Numbered from the stretch's first letter, positions 17,301-24,675 are shown. The stretch: 43,591 nucleotides of DNA from JAHEJB01 sp041748175 (GCA_041748175.1 JBGTDU010000033.1:1-43591), one strand, 5' to 3'. Notes: generated by a model not told the origin, from the letters alone. Numbers and translations are program-made.

Positions 17301-17532
17301 CCATGGACGCGCCCATGACCTTGAGGAATGTTCGACGCGACGGACTTGCATCGCCCGAGAGTTCGTCGGCGTCCGCGGCACCGGGCATGAACTCGTTGGT
17401 GTGGAAAGCCGCGTACTCGGCCGAACCATCCCGTTCCTCCCGGCTGCGCCAGACTCTCGGCAAGCTGCCAACTTGCGCGGGGGCAGACATCGCTGCTAGG
17501 TCGGCCCGGCTAAAAACGTCGAGGTTGATCAT
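14392..17532 (-). CDS. actB: Alternative complex III subunit ActB (molybdopterin-oxidoreductase-like plus Fe-S)
   Basis: A 1046-aa fusion protein. The N-terminus carries a twin-arginine motif SRRTFLK (R66-R67) followed by a hydrophobic stretch and LTGC (C85), so Tat export and possibly lipidation are expected. Residues ~90-790 resemble the molybdopterin-oxidoreductase fold. As in other ActB proteins this is thought to lack the cofactor, but I cannot show that here. The C-terminal ~250 residues are ferredoxin-like with four Cys clusters: CSGCNSCVVAC (~810), CQHCENAPCESVCP (~866), CIGTRYCSNNCP (~898) and CTYC plus CEQACP (~946-976). It is the electron-transfer subunit of ACIII. The ATG at 17532 (MINLDVF) was chosen; the frame to 17574 lies in a repeat. 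Confidence 0.95.
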   Translation of the reverse strand: MINLDVFSRADLAAMSAPAQVGSLPRVWRSREERDGSAEYAAFHTNEFMPGAADADELSGDASPSRRTFLKVMGASMAMAGLTGCRRPTEEILPYARKPEEVVPGLPNFYATAMPFAGAVQALLVESYEGRPTKIEGNPEHPVSLGKSGVFAQASILNLYDPDRSRTVYHDGAASTWDAFVSAVQGMDVDGASVAVIAEPSSSTTLSGVRQQFEQRFPGAQWVELHPNGDDVVALGTQAAFGRPLRPLYKFSRTDVIVSFDADFIGSEDPNSVWNSREYAASRNVDVRGSMSRLYAFESTYTGTGGMADHRKALRASDIGHVAAAIGQGLGVGSGSRGSSAYAGDPMIRAIIQDAQAAGGNAAFVAGPTQPVEVHALCAALNAQFGGNVVDYLDSGTETITPLSQSLAGIVEDMRAGRIQLLLMLGSNPVYSLPADLNFAEAYNNVGTSVHVGLHRDETGQIATWHIPESHFLETWGDGRAWDGTLSIIQPLIAPLYEAAHSSLEILNLFATGLDTGGYEIVRGALRPALGSEDAWRTALHDGFVPNTAYAVVSAAGSAGDLSVLPVMSGSETEVVFRTSPKLHDGAFSNNGWMQELPHPVSKLVWDNAAIMSRATAEANGATIILAKGKHTADIIALTVNGVERSLPVWVQEGHPDGSITVNLGYGRTLVSERQIGDRNLLARLFDRVVDVYHPGPLANGVGTNVGPMRTLGGMTSASASGITPTGASMMLVTTQDHGSMEGRNIVRMSTLAEYQSNPEVIQHQEHILDNTPWDAYPPLWTEPDAASSDPRIADAMYSDQQWGMTIDLNTCSGCNSCVVACQSENNIQVVGKDQVSRGRELHWLRIDRYYTGDEADPGMVVQPMMCQHCENAPCESVCPVAATSHSPDGLNEMTYNRCIGTRYCSNNCPYKVRRFNYYNWTKTLPLEVQMAQNPNVTVRFRGVMEKCTYCVQRIRRTQLYAHIADRPLRDGEISTACEQACPSDAITFGDIADAESAVARSKHSPRSYDVLAELAVKPRTSYLARLRNPHPGLEEETPAEEEVHA

Positions 17533-17546
17533 GGGGTCGTTCTTTG

Positions 17547-17596
17547 TTCTTCGACCTTCGTACTTCGCTCCCAAAACGAAGCACGAAGGTCGAAGA
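17547..17596. repeat. Heptamer-repeat hairpin H7 (actA/actB junction)
   Basis: The left arm is ttcttcg-accttcg-tacttcg. The right arm (17577-17596) pairs with it at 19 of 20 positions around a 9-nt loop (17568-17576). This is the most perfect hairpin of the set. It lies just upstream of the actB start. Confidence 0.85.
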
Positions 17597-17604
17597 TCGA
17601 GGCA

Positions 17605-18276
17605 CTAATAATGACAAGCTGAGCAGTTCTGCGGGGGTTGGATTGCTTCGGCTTCGATGCGAGCCCGGTTGGAAGAGACGTACGAAGCGAAGGTGTCGTT
17701 GTCTTCGCGGACCTCTTCGTTGAAGCCCATCGTCGTGACGAGGGCGGGATCACGGAGGTGTTCTTCCGGATTGCGGTGGCAGTCGAGGCACCAGCTCATT
17801 GAAAGCGGTTCGGCTTGCGCGACGACCTCCATCCGGTCGATGCGGCCGTGGCAGCTCTCACATCCCACACCCACATTGACGTGCGCTGCGTGCGAGAACT
17901 GCACGTAGTCCGGCAAAAAGTGGACATTGACCCAGGGGATCGGCGTGCCCGTCGCCCAGCTCTCGCGCACGGGCAGCAGCTTCAATGACTCCGTCCGCAC
18001 CTGCGAGTGACAGTTCATGCACGTCTGCGTTGACGGGATGTTGGCGTGCTCGCTCGTCTCCACGTGGTTGTGGCAATAGCGGCAATCGATAGCAAACTCG
18101 CCTGCGTGCAATGCGTGGCTGTATGGAACTGGTTGCTCGGGTTGGTAGCCCACGTCCGTGAATTTCGGCGAGAAGTAATACCAGATACCCAGGACGACCA
18201 CGATGCCTCCGCCAAGCGCGCCCATCAGGGAGACGGCGGGTAGGGCGTTTGCCTTACGAGGGAAGATCTGCGGCAT
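17605..18276 (-). CDS. actA: Alternative complex III subunit ActA (pentaheme cytochrome c)
   Basis: A 223-aa multiheme cytochrome with five CXXCH motifs: CRYCH, CMNCH, CESCH, CLDCH and a C-terminal CSACH two residues from the end. The N-terminal membrane helix (about 14-36, VSLMGALGGGIVVVLGIWYYF) is followed by the typical YQPEQPVPYSHALHAGEFAIDC entry into the heme domain. The extra histidines in FSHAAHVNVG and PYSHALHAG are likely axial ligands. It is the first gene of the act operon and faces the periplasm, passing electrons on to ActE. The operon promoter should lie in 18277-18637, but no clear consensus was recognised. Confidence 0.95.
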   Translation of the reverse strand: MPQIFPRKANALPAVSLMGALGGGIVVVLGIWYYFSPKFTDVGYQPEQPVPYSHALHAGEFAIDCRYCHNHVETSEHANIPSTQTCMNCHSQVRTESLKLLPVRESWATGTPIPWVNVHFLPDYVQFSHAAHVNVGVGCESCHGRIDRMEVVAQAEPLSMSWCLDCHRNPEEHLRDPALVTTMGFNEEVREDNDTFASYVSSNRARIEAEAIQPPQNCSACHY

Positions 18277-18637
18277 CTGCGCGAAAAGCCGGTCGTTTCA
18301 GACCGCTGGGTGAGACGCGTGAGGGGTGGGGTGCAGTCGTCGCAGAAGGTAGAAACCCGAACCCACGAGGCACACGAAGATAGCTTGAAAGCCAGCGTCG
18401 GTTCGCGAGAAGGCAACGACGGCGTTGCGATTTCGAAACAGGTGGGACATGTCTGGCCGGGCCGTCGCGTCAGGGTTTGCGCTCCTCAGCCAACTTTGGT
18501 TTGTGAAGAATGCCGGCCCGAGGTTAGAAATCGAAAACCCGCGTGTCTTTCCGGGTGACGCGGGCTCGAACGTCCCAGCGATGAGACCTGGATCCCCCGC
18601 GCATTCACAACCCAAAAACCTTACCATGAGGAATACC
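18277..18637. other. Divergent intergenic region between actA and the secreted-protein cluster
   Basis: This ~360-bp spacer must carry the promoters of the act-cox operon (-) and of the secreted-protein cluster (+). I recognise no clear -33/-7 Bacteroidota promoter and no RNA gene. A 7-bp dyad CCCGCGT (18538-18544) / ACGCGGG (18558-18564) lies about 75 bp before the plus-strand start region. Open frames on both strands here have no recognisable protein features. Confidence 0.5.
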
Positions 18638-18661
18638 ATGAAAGCCTTACCCCCCCCCCCC
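18628..18661 (+). promoter_or_regulatory. RBS, ATG and 12-C tract: possible phase-variable start
   Basis: GAGGA (18628-18632) lies 5 nt before ATG (18638). The ATG is followed by AAAGCCTTA and an uninterrupted run of 12 C (18650-18661). With 12 C the frame stops at 18673. With 13 or 10 C it would join the long secreted-protein frame and reach its signal sequence. A sequencing or assembly error in the homopolymer is the main alternative. Confidence 0.5.
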
Positions 18662-18687
18662 TTGAGCACTTAGCGGTAACGCCGACG

Positions 18688-21165
18688 TTGCGACTGATGA
18701 TCGCTGTTTGTCTGCTCTTCGGCGGCATTGTCCATGCCCAGGAGCTCTTGCATCCATACGAAGTGGATGTGGACGTCGAAGTTCCCACGACGCTTCGCAT
18801 CTATAACTCGAGCGGTTCTTTGTTGAACACATTCACGATCAACCCTTCGGCGGCCTCCCCGGACTGGAGGGCCGATTTCCACGTGCCGACCAACTGTACC
18901 TTCTGCGAGTGGCACTTCGACTGGCTCGCCTCCGGCACTGAGTTTCTCACGTTCGAGTTCAAGAGCGGAGGTCCCGGACTGACTGAGCAGATACTCGGCC
19001 GGTACGTGTACGTGGCAACCGGCTTTGTCTACGGACCTGGAGAGACCGACTTTTTCTCGCCGGACGACTACCAGGGCTCACCGGACGTGAGCTTCAAAGT
19101 ATTCGACCTGGGCGGCGGGAATGCCGAGGTGAAAACCAAGGGGTTCCTTACGAGCGACTACCTTGAAGACTACTTTTCGGGAAACTTCGTCATGCCATAC
19201 GACCATCCGTACTTCTGTTCCCAGGTCACTTGCCCCAGCCCGTTGGTCGAATTCTTTATTGCCCGGGTAAACGACGTGCCCAACGCCACAACGCGAACCT
19301 TCACCTTCGCCTCTGAGGGCAGCCCCACCTACCCGGCGGCGTGGTCGGGGGCGGTGTGGGACGACCCCGCCATGGTGCTGGAGTTTGCTCCGTTGACCAA
19401 TCTGCTCATTCAGGGTAGCCTCTCGATCGAGGAGCTGACGCTCACCGCGGCGGACCCGGCAGCGGGCTGGAGCGGCGTGTACTACGCCGACAATAGCGCA
19501 GGCGTCCTTCGCGGTGTGACAATCGAGAAGTTTGGATACACGCAGGGCGGCGGCTCGCTCTCCGCTCCGCAGGTCTGCGGCCTCACCGTCAACAACCGCT
19601 GGCTGGGTGTGTATCGCTCAATCATCCAGGGCGGCATCAACAACGCCAATGGCGTGTGCTCCTACGGCAGCCAGGGCCAGGTGGCGCTGCGGGATGAAAA
19701 CGAGGATCTAACATTTGTGCGCAACAACAACGGCCACGGCCTGTACGCCTACAGCCGGGGCCGCATCTTCGTTCGGAACGGGCGCGTGGAAGGCAACCAC
19801 GGCAACGGCGGCCTGGCACTCGGTACGCAAGCCAGGATTTACGCCAATGAAGCGTCGTCCATTTCGGGCAACCTGGGCGTCGGCCTCGAAGCCCGGAGCG
19901 ACGGCAACATCTACCTCTACAACCCCAACACGCCGTCGGCCCCGACGGGGACAATCATCGACGGCAACATCGGTGGCGGTCTCCTCGCTCAGTTCCAGGG
20001 CAGCTACATCAACGCCGGCACGTGGCTGGGTGGAGGGAGTAGCTCGCAGGGGTACTGCCAGGCTGCGTGCCAGAATTTTATAACGGGACACGATGCGGCG
20101 GGAATTCCGTACGACGTAAAAGCCGCCTCGGGCAGTTTTGTAACCGCTGAGTTTGACCACTGGGGCTTCGGCCGCACGCAGGAGAGCGACCTGGTGCTGA
20201 TTGAAGACGGCACGAGCAACATCGACGTGCTGCCCATCTGGGACGGCATCGCGTCGTTGCGGGAAGGCCCGGTGGCGCTCAAGTCAGACCCGGAACCGAT
20301 GGCATTCGGCAGCAGCGTGCGCGGGTTCATCGGCGAGGCGTTCGACAAGGCCGCTGAAGGCCGCTGGATTCCGGCGTTCGCAAAAGCCCAGGCGGCGCTG
20401 GCGCTCGCCTTCTCGGAGGACGACCTGCAACTGGCCATGGGCGCCGTCTCAGTGCTCGTCAGCCAGCCGGACGCCCCGGATCTACCACTCGGCCTTCTCA
20501 CGGCTATCGAGGCGCACCTCGGCGCCGGGCGTGAGGCAAGGCCCTTCGCCCTGCGCACGCTCCTTACGGCGGATCGTGTACACGGCAGGGTTGCCGAAGG
20601 GCGGGCGACCGCTCAGACGCTCATTGCGGACTATCCGCGCACCGAGCACGCCCTGACGGCGCTCGCTCTGGAAGTGTCCTTCGCCCTCGAAGCAGACGAC
20701 CTGCCGGCGGCGCAGACGGCGCTGGCCACCTTGGAGGCGGACTTCCAGGAGGACGTTCTCACTGAAGCTTCCCGCGCTTACTTCGTGTTAGTTGCTGGCG
20801 AAGATGCTCTGCCTACTCGCACGGCTGGAACGCCTGTAGCTGCTTCGGTTGGTGTGTCCGACGTGTCGGCAAGCACAGCGGTGGATGGCTTTGCCCTTCA
20901 CGCGGCCTATCCCAACCCGTTCAATCCCCAAACGGTGGTGCCGTTCAGCGTGGCATCAACGGCTCGGGTTCAGATCACTGTGTTCGATTTGATCGGACGC
21001 GAAGTGGCAACGATCGTCAGTGGACGGTACGAGGCCGGTGTATACAACACCACCTTTGATGGTGCATTGCTTTCTTCCGGCGTGTACCTCCTGCGCGCGA
21101 ATGTGACGCCAGAGAACGGAGGCGTTGCTTCTGCGTTCACCCAGCGTCTTACACTTCTGAAATGA
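18688..21165 (+). CDS. Large secreted beta-helix-like protein with C-terminal sorting domain (module copy 1, gene A1)
   Basis: Up to 825 aa. A signal sequence is visible at the start of the frame (LMIAVCLLFGGIVHAQ). Residues ~235-470 contain short Gly/Asn-rich repeats (NNGHGLYAYSRGRIFVRNGR, GNGGLALGTQARIYAN, GVGLEARSDGNIYLYN) suggesting a right-handed parallel beta-helix. Residues ~545-715 are Ala/Leu/Glu-rich and helical, TPR-like. The C-terminal ~85 residues form a sorting domain starting AAYPNPFNPQTVVPFSV and ending RLTLLK, as in type IX secretion substrates. The frame opens at TTG 18688 or ATG 18697; a better RBS/ATG lies at 18638 but is out of frame because of the C tract. It overlaps the next gene by ATGA. 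Function unknown; surface attachment or secretion is inferred. Confidence 0.8.
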   Translation: MRLMIAVCLLFGGIVHAQELLHPYEVDVDVEVPTTLRIYNSSGSLLNTFTINPSAASPDWRADFHVPTNCTFCEWHFDWLASGTEFLTFEFKSGGPGLTEQILGRYVYVATGFVYGPGETDFFSPDDYQGSPDVSFKVFDLGGGNAEVKTKGFLTSDYLEDYFSGNFVMPYDHPYFCSQVTCPSPLVEFFIARVNDVPNATTRTFTFASEGSPTYPAAWSGAVWDDPAMVLEFAPLTNLLIQGSLSIEELTLTAADPAAGWSGVYYADNSAGVLRGVTIEKFGYTQGGGSLSAPQVCGLTVNNRWLGVYRSIIQGGINNANGVCSYGSQGQVALRDENEDLTFVRNNNGHGLYAYSRGRIFVRNGRVEGNHGNGGLALGTQARIYANEASSISGNLGVGLEARSDGNIYLYNPNTPSAPTGTIIDGNIGGGLLAQFQGSYINAGTWLGGGSSSQGYCQAACQNFITGHDAAGIPYDVKAASGSFVTAEFDHWGFGRTQESDLVLIEDGTSNIDVLPIWDGIASLREGPVALKSDPEPMAFGSSVRGFIGEAFDKAAEGRWIPAFAKAQAALALAFSEDDLQLAMGAVSVLVSQPDAPDLPLGLLTAIEAHLGAGREARPFALRTLLTADRVHGRVAEGRATAQTLIADYPRTEHALTALALEVSFALEADDLPAAQTALATLEADFQEDVLTEASRAYFVLVAGEDALPTRTAGTPVAASVGVSDVSASTAVDGFALHAAYPNPFNPQTVVPFSVASTARVQITVFDLIGREVATIVSGRYEAGVYNTTFDGALLSSGVYLLRANVTPENGGVASAFTQRLTLLK

Positions 21166-22460
21166 CACCCATGCACCTTGTCAAGACACTAACAGCGGCG
21201 GGGCTCCTTGTGAGCCTCGCCGCTCCTTGCGTTGCGCAAGACTTGGAGTTTGAGCAGGTCGGGGATCAGCCGATTGACGCAGCACAACTCCAGTTCGATC
21301 CAGAAGAAACCCTCTGGGCGGTCAGTATCGCCGCACTTTGGCGTTCAGAATTCCTACAGACGTGGGAGGAAGTCGGAAGTGGATTCGGCAATTACCTTCT
21401 AGTACTCTCACCCGATACGCTATTTCGTGGTACCAATGGAGGGACGCATCGGTCACTGGATGGAGGCATGTCTTTTGTCCCGGTTCACTCCGAAGGCGGC
21501 GCACTCTTCGCCGCCGACGTCGGTGGCCCCAATAGCGGTGTGATACTGGTAGCATCAAGCCCGGGCTCGGGCATCGCCTACTCCACCGACCGTGGGGCTT
21601 CGTTTACAGAGGCCACGTTTACGGTTTCGACAGGCTCGACGCCCTTCATGGAAGATGCGGTCGAGATCCTCGATGGCCCATCAGCAGGCCGCTTGGTGGC
21701 AGGCGTCTTCGGCGGCGTCGTCATCTCGGAGGACGCGGGGCGGACGTGGTCGCCTAGCTCACTCTTTCAGGACGCCAGGTTCTGGGTCCAGCGCGTCGAG
21801 ATCGGAACCGATCCCAACACCGGGAACAGGCGGCTCCATGTGACGCTCGCCGATGCCGCGCTTCCCGATGTCCAGTTCTACGTCTCGGATGACGACGGCC
21901 TCACGTGGACGAACATACCCGGTATGGTGGATGCGTATTTGTTTGTATACGTCCCGCAAGGTGAGGGGTATCTGCTGGCGGTGGAACGCGCGACCGCGTT
22001 GGAGGGCGATCGCCTCACGCTGTGGCGCAGTGACGATGCGGGCCAATTGTGGGGCGAGGTAGGTGAACTTCCCGCCGAGACGGAGGGCCACACAGCTCAT
22101 CTCATCTCAACCGACGATATGCTCATCGGCCCGGACGGGCGCGTGTACGTGGCCGTGAGCCGCGCCGGCCCCGAGCGCGAGTGGGTCTATCGCACCACCG
22201 AGCCGGTGGTGGTGGCCGGCGAGCCGGAGATTCCGCCCGCACCAACGGCAGAGCGGCTCGTTGTGTACCCCAACCCGGCAACGGGCAGGATTACTGTTCA
22301 GGGTGTCGAGCCGGGAGAGGAGATTGTGCTGTACGATGTGCTGGGGCGGGCCGTGCTGCGGTCGCGAGCGCCAACGGATATGGATGTTTCGGCCCTACCG
22401 CCGGGGGTGTACGTGCTTCGGGTAGGAAGAGAAAGCAGGGCGGTGACGGTGCGGCGCTAA
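21162..22460 (+). CDS. Secreted BNR/propeller-like protein with C-terminal sorting domain (copy 1, gene B1)
   Basis: A 432-aa exported protein: signal peptide ending APCVAQ (about residue 25). It then has BNR/sialidase-like Asp-box-style repeats (SLDGGMSF, STDRGASF, SEDAGRTW, SDDDGLTW, SDDAGQLW) spaced through residues ~80-300, which suggests a beta-propeller. A C-terminal sorting domain VVYPNPATGRITVQG ... PPGVYVLRVG ... VTVRR follows, probably for type IX secretion. No catalytic residues of true sialidases are evident. Its ATG overlaps the A1 stop (ATGA), so the pair is translationally coupled. A paralogue, B2, follows at 23353. Confidence 0.85.
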   Translation: MTPMHLVKTLTAAGLLVSLAAPCVAQDLEFEQVGDQPIDAAQLQFDPEETLWAVSIAALWRSEFLQTWEEVGSGFGNYLLVLSPDTLFRGTNGGTHRSLDGGMSFVPVHSEGGALFAADVGGPNSGVILVASSPGSGIAYSTDRGASFTEATFTVSTGSTPFMEDAVEILDGPSAGRLVAGVFGGVVISEDAGRTWSPSSLFQDARFWVQRVEIGTDPNTGNRRLHVTLADAALPDVQFYVSDDDGLTWTNIPGMVDAYLFVYVPQGEGYLLAVERATALEGDRLTLWRSDDAGQLWGEVGELPAETEGHTAHLISTDDMLIGPDGRVYVAVSRAGPEREWVYRTTEPVVVAGEPEIPPAPTAERLVVYPNPATGRITVQGVEPGEEIVLYDVLGRAVLRSRAPTDMDVSALPPGVYVLRVGRESRAVTVRR

Positions 22461-22465
22461 GAAGT

Positions 22466-22522
22466 CTCCCCTTCAGAGCCTGTCCCGCACTTGATGCGGG
22501 AGGAGTACCCCGAAGGGGGGAG
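22466..22522. repeat. Nested dyad with REP-like core after B1
   Basis: The outer arms CTCCCCTTC (22466-22474) and GAAGGGGGGAG (22512-22522) enclose an inner dyad TCCCGCA (22483-22489) / TGCGGGA (22495-22501), the latter preceded by GCCTG. It lies 6 bp after the B1 stop and may act as a terminator, though no T-run follows. The GCCTGYCCCGC...GCGGG core recurs inside gene B2. Confidence 0.6.
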
Positions 22523-22524
22523 GG

Positions 22525-23352
22525 GTGTTGTACCATCAGGCTGTAGAGCCTTCCAGCCAATCCGGACATCCCCTGTGGTTCCTCAGCTTCGCAAGGTGGC
22601 CTCTTCTGCCCCCCTTCCAAGGGGGACTTTTCCTGCCTATGTTCACGCTCATGCAAACGCAAGTTCTTCGTCACATGCCTTCGGGGTTGCTGACAGCAAT
22701 AGAGGCCCACCTCGCCGCCGGGCGTGAGGCACGGCCGTTCGCCCTGCGAACGCTTCTTACTGCCGATCGGGCACACGGCCGCGACGCCGAGGGCCGGGCG
22801 ATGGCGCAGACGCTCATCGCCGACTACCCAGATACCGAGCACGCGCTCACGGCGCTGGCTCAGGAGGTTGGGTTTGCTTTGGAAGCGGAAGACCTGACGG
22901 CAGCGCAGACTGCGCTGGCCGCGATGGAAGCCGACTTCCCGGAAGAGGTTCTGACCGAGGCAGCCCGCGCATACTTCGTGCTGCTGGTTGGCGAAGAAGC
23001 CTTGCCTGCTCGTGCAGAAGCAACTCCGCTAGTTGCATCGGCAACTAGCGCCACCTCAGAGACCTTGGCGAACGGATTTGTGCTCCACGCCGCCTACCCG
23101 AACCCGTTCAACCCGCAGACGGTCGTACCGTTCAGCGTTACTACGACCTCACGCGTCGAGCTTAGCGTGTTCGATATGCTGGGCCGCCGCGTGACAACCT
23201 TGGCCGATAGCCGTTATGAAATCGGTGCGTACAGCCTCGTTTTTGACGGTGCCTCGTTGCCTTCAGGGATGTACTCACTGCGTGCGAATGTGACGCCGGA
23301 GAACGGAGAAGCAACAACCGCGTTCATCCAGCGACTTACCCTGCTGAAATAG
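22525..23352 (+). CDS. 5'-truncated duplicate of the A1 protein (A2), probable gene fragment
   Basis: From about residue 54 to the end (~223 aa) this frame is clearly homologous to residues ~601-825 of the protein at 18688. It has the same helical LLTAIEAHLAAGREARPFALRTLLTADR block, the same TLIADYPDTEHALTALAQEV block and the same AAYPNPFNPQTVVPFSV...RLTLLK sorting domain. The beta-helix part and the signal peptide are missing. The first ~53 residues are translated from intergenic palindromes and look like non-coding sequence; an internal ATG at 22639 also lacks a signal sequence. The product therefore should not be exported, and it is probably a remnant of a tandem duplication. It abuts the next gene (TAG then ATG). 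Confidence 0.65.
   Translation: MLYHQAVEPSSQSGHPLWFLSFARWPLLPPFQGGLFLPMFTLMQTQVLRHMPSGLLTAIEAHLAAGREARPFALRTLLTADRAHGRDAEGRAMAQTLIADYPDTEHALTALAQEVGFALEAEDLTAAQTALAAMEADFPEEVLTEAARAYFVLLVGEEALPARAEATPLVASATSATSETLANGFVLHAAYPNPFNPQTVVPFSVTTTSRVELSVFDMLGRRVTTLADSRYEIGAYSLVFDGASLPSGMYSLRANVTPENGEATTAFIQRLTLLK
22608..22631. terminator. C/G-rich hairpin with T-run, possible terminator (+)
   Basis: CCCCCTT (ending 22617) and AAGGGGG (22619-22625) form a short perfect stem with a 1-2 nt loop, followed by ACTTTT. It resembles an intrinsic terminator on the + strand, but it lies in the broken 5' end of the A2 fragment and may instead be a dispersed palindrome. Confidence 0.35.
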
Positions 23353-24675
23353 ATGCCACGCAAGCGTTTAGCGCTGCTCCTATCATGTGCCGGGCTCTTC
23401 TTCGCGGCGAGCCCGGCTTCGCTGTCTGCACAGGATATTGCGTTCGAGCAAGTCGGTGATGTGCCGATTGATGCACAGGATCTCGACTTTGACCGCGAGG
23501 GTGTGCTTTGGGGCTCAAGCACGGTCGCAGACTTCTGGCATCTCGATCCGAGCACACTCACTTGGATTGGTCCAGGCAACCGTGCTGGCAACCATTTCGT
23601 CGCTTTGAATTCCGATTCCTTGGTCATTAGCAATGGTTCCGCTTTGCATCGGTCGGTTGATGGAGGAGAGAATTGGACTTTGGTACATACTGAAGGTGGT
23701 GCGTTATTCGAGGCTAGTCTCGAGAGCCTAAATCATGGACTGATTCTCTCGGGAGAGCGCGGCGGCAGCACCGGTATCGCTTACTCGACGGATCGTGGAG
23801 GTTCGTTCACGTCCGCCACGTTCACGGTTTCTACGGCGTCAACGCCATTCATGGAATCGGCGGTAGAAATCCCGGACAGCCTGCCCCGCTCCGGCGGGGG
23901 CCCGGCGGCCGGGCGGCTCGTGGCTGGCGTCTTCGGCGGGGTGGTTATTTCGGAGGACGCCGGGCGGACATGGTCGCCGAGTTCGCTCTTTCAGGACGCG
24001 AGGTTCTGGGTGCAGCGGGTCGAGATCGGCACAGATCCGGGTACGGGAGACCGGAGGCTCTACGCCTCTCTCGCCGATGCCACGCTTCCCGATGTCCAGT
24101 TCTACGTCTCGGACGACGACGGCCTGACGTGGGTGAACCAGCCCGATATGGAAGATGCGTTTTTGTTTGTGTACGTCCCGCAGGACGATGGTTATCTGCT
24201 GGCGGTCGAGCGAGGAACGGCACTGGAAGGCGATTTCCTTACCGTATGGCAAAGTGACGATAGCGGCATGACATGGGCGGTAGTTGAAGAACTGCCCGCC
24301 CCAGTAAACGGCGCAGGCGTTTTTTCCGAAGACATGCTCATCGGCCCCGACGGGCATGTGTACGTGGCTGTAAGCCGTGCGGGCTCGGAGCGCGAATGGG
24401 TTTACCGCACCACCGAGCCGGTGGTGGTGGCCGGCGAGCCGGAGGTGCTGCCTGAGCCAACCGCCGTGCCGCTTGTTGTTTATCCCAACCCGGCGGACGA
24501 CCGGATAACTGTTCAGGGCGTCGAGCCGGGCGAGGAGGTAGTGCTGTACGATGTACTGGGCCGGGCGGTGCTGCGAACCCGCACACCAGCAAATATCGAT
24601 GTTTCGGCCCTGCCGCCGGGGGTGTACGTCCTTCGGGCCGGAGGCGAAAGCCGTTTGGTGACAGTGCGGCGGTGA
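23353..24675 (+). CDS. Secreted BNR/propeller-like protein with C-terminal sorting domain (copy 2, gene B2)
   Basis: A 440-aa paralogue of B1: signal peptide ending SLSAQ, then Asp-box-like repeats (SVDGGENW, STDRGGSF, SEDAGRTW, SDDDGLTW, SDDSGMTW) and the same C-terminal domain VVYPNPADDRITVQG...VTVRR. Residues from about 175 onward are nearly identical to B1 (GRLVAGVFGGVVISEDAGRTW, FQDARFWVQRVEIGTD), while the N-terminal third is more divergent. Seven extra residues (LPRSGGG) occur before AAGRLVAGV and are encoded by a REP-like palindrome. It starts directly after the stop of the truncated A2 frame, mirroring the A1-B1 overlap. Function unknown. Confidence 0.85.
   Translation: MPRKRLALLLSCAGLFFAASPASLSAQDIAFEQVGDVPIDAQDLDFDREGVLWGSSTVADFWHLDPSTLTWIGPGNRAGNHFVALNSDSLVISNGSALHRSVDGGENWTLVHTEGGALFEASLESLNHGLILSGERGGSTGIAYSTDRGGSFTSATFTVSTASTPFMESAVEIPDSLPRSGGGPAAGRLVAGVFGGVVISEDAGRTWSPSSLFQDARFWVQRVEIGTDPGTGDRRLYASLADATLPDVQFYVSDDDGLTWVNQPDMEDAFLFVYVPQDDGYLLAVERGTALEGDFLTVWQSDDSGMTWAVVEELPAPVNGAGVFSEDMLIGPDGHVYVAVSRAGSEREWVYRTTEPVVVAGEPEVLPEPTAVPLVVYPNPADDRITVQGVEPGEEVVLYDVLGRAVLRTRTPANIDVSALPPGVYVLRAGGESRLVTVRR
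23879..23899. repeat. REP-like palindrome inside gene B2
   Basis: CCCCGC (23884-23889), a TCCG loop and GCGGGG (23894-23899), preceded by CAGCCTG. It shares the GCCTGYCCCGC...GCGGG pattern with the intergenic element at 22476-22501. It is absent from the homologous position in B1 and accounts for a 21-nt in-frame insertion. Confidence 0.6.

Noticed and set aside
18298..18669. Minus-strand open frame of 123 codons upstream of actA
   Set aside because: It starts in the poly-G complement of the C tract, has no recognised domain and lies in the divergent promoter region.
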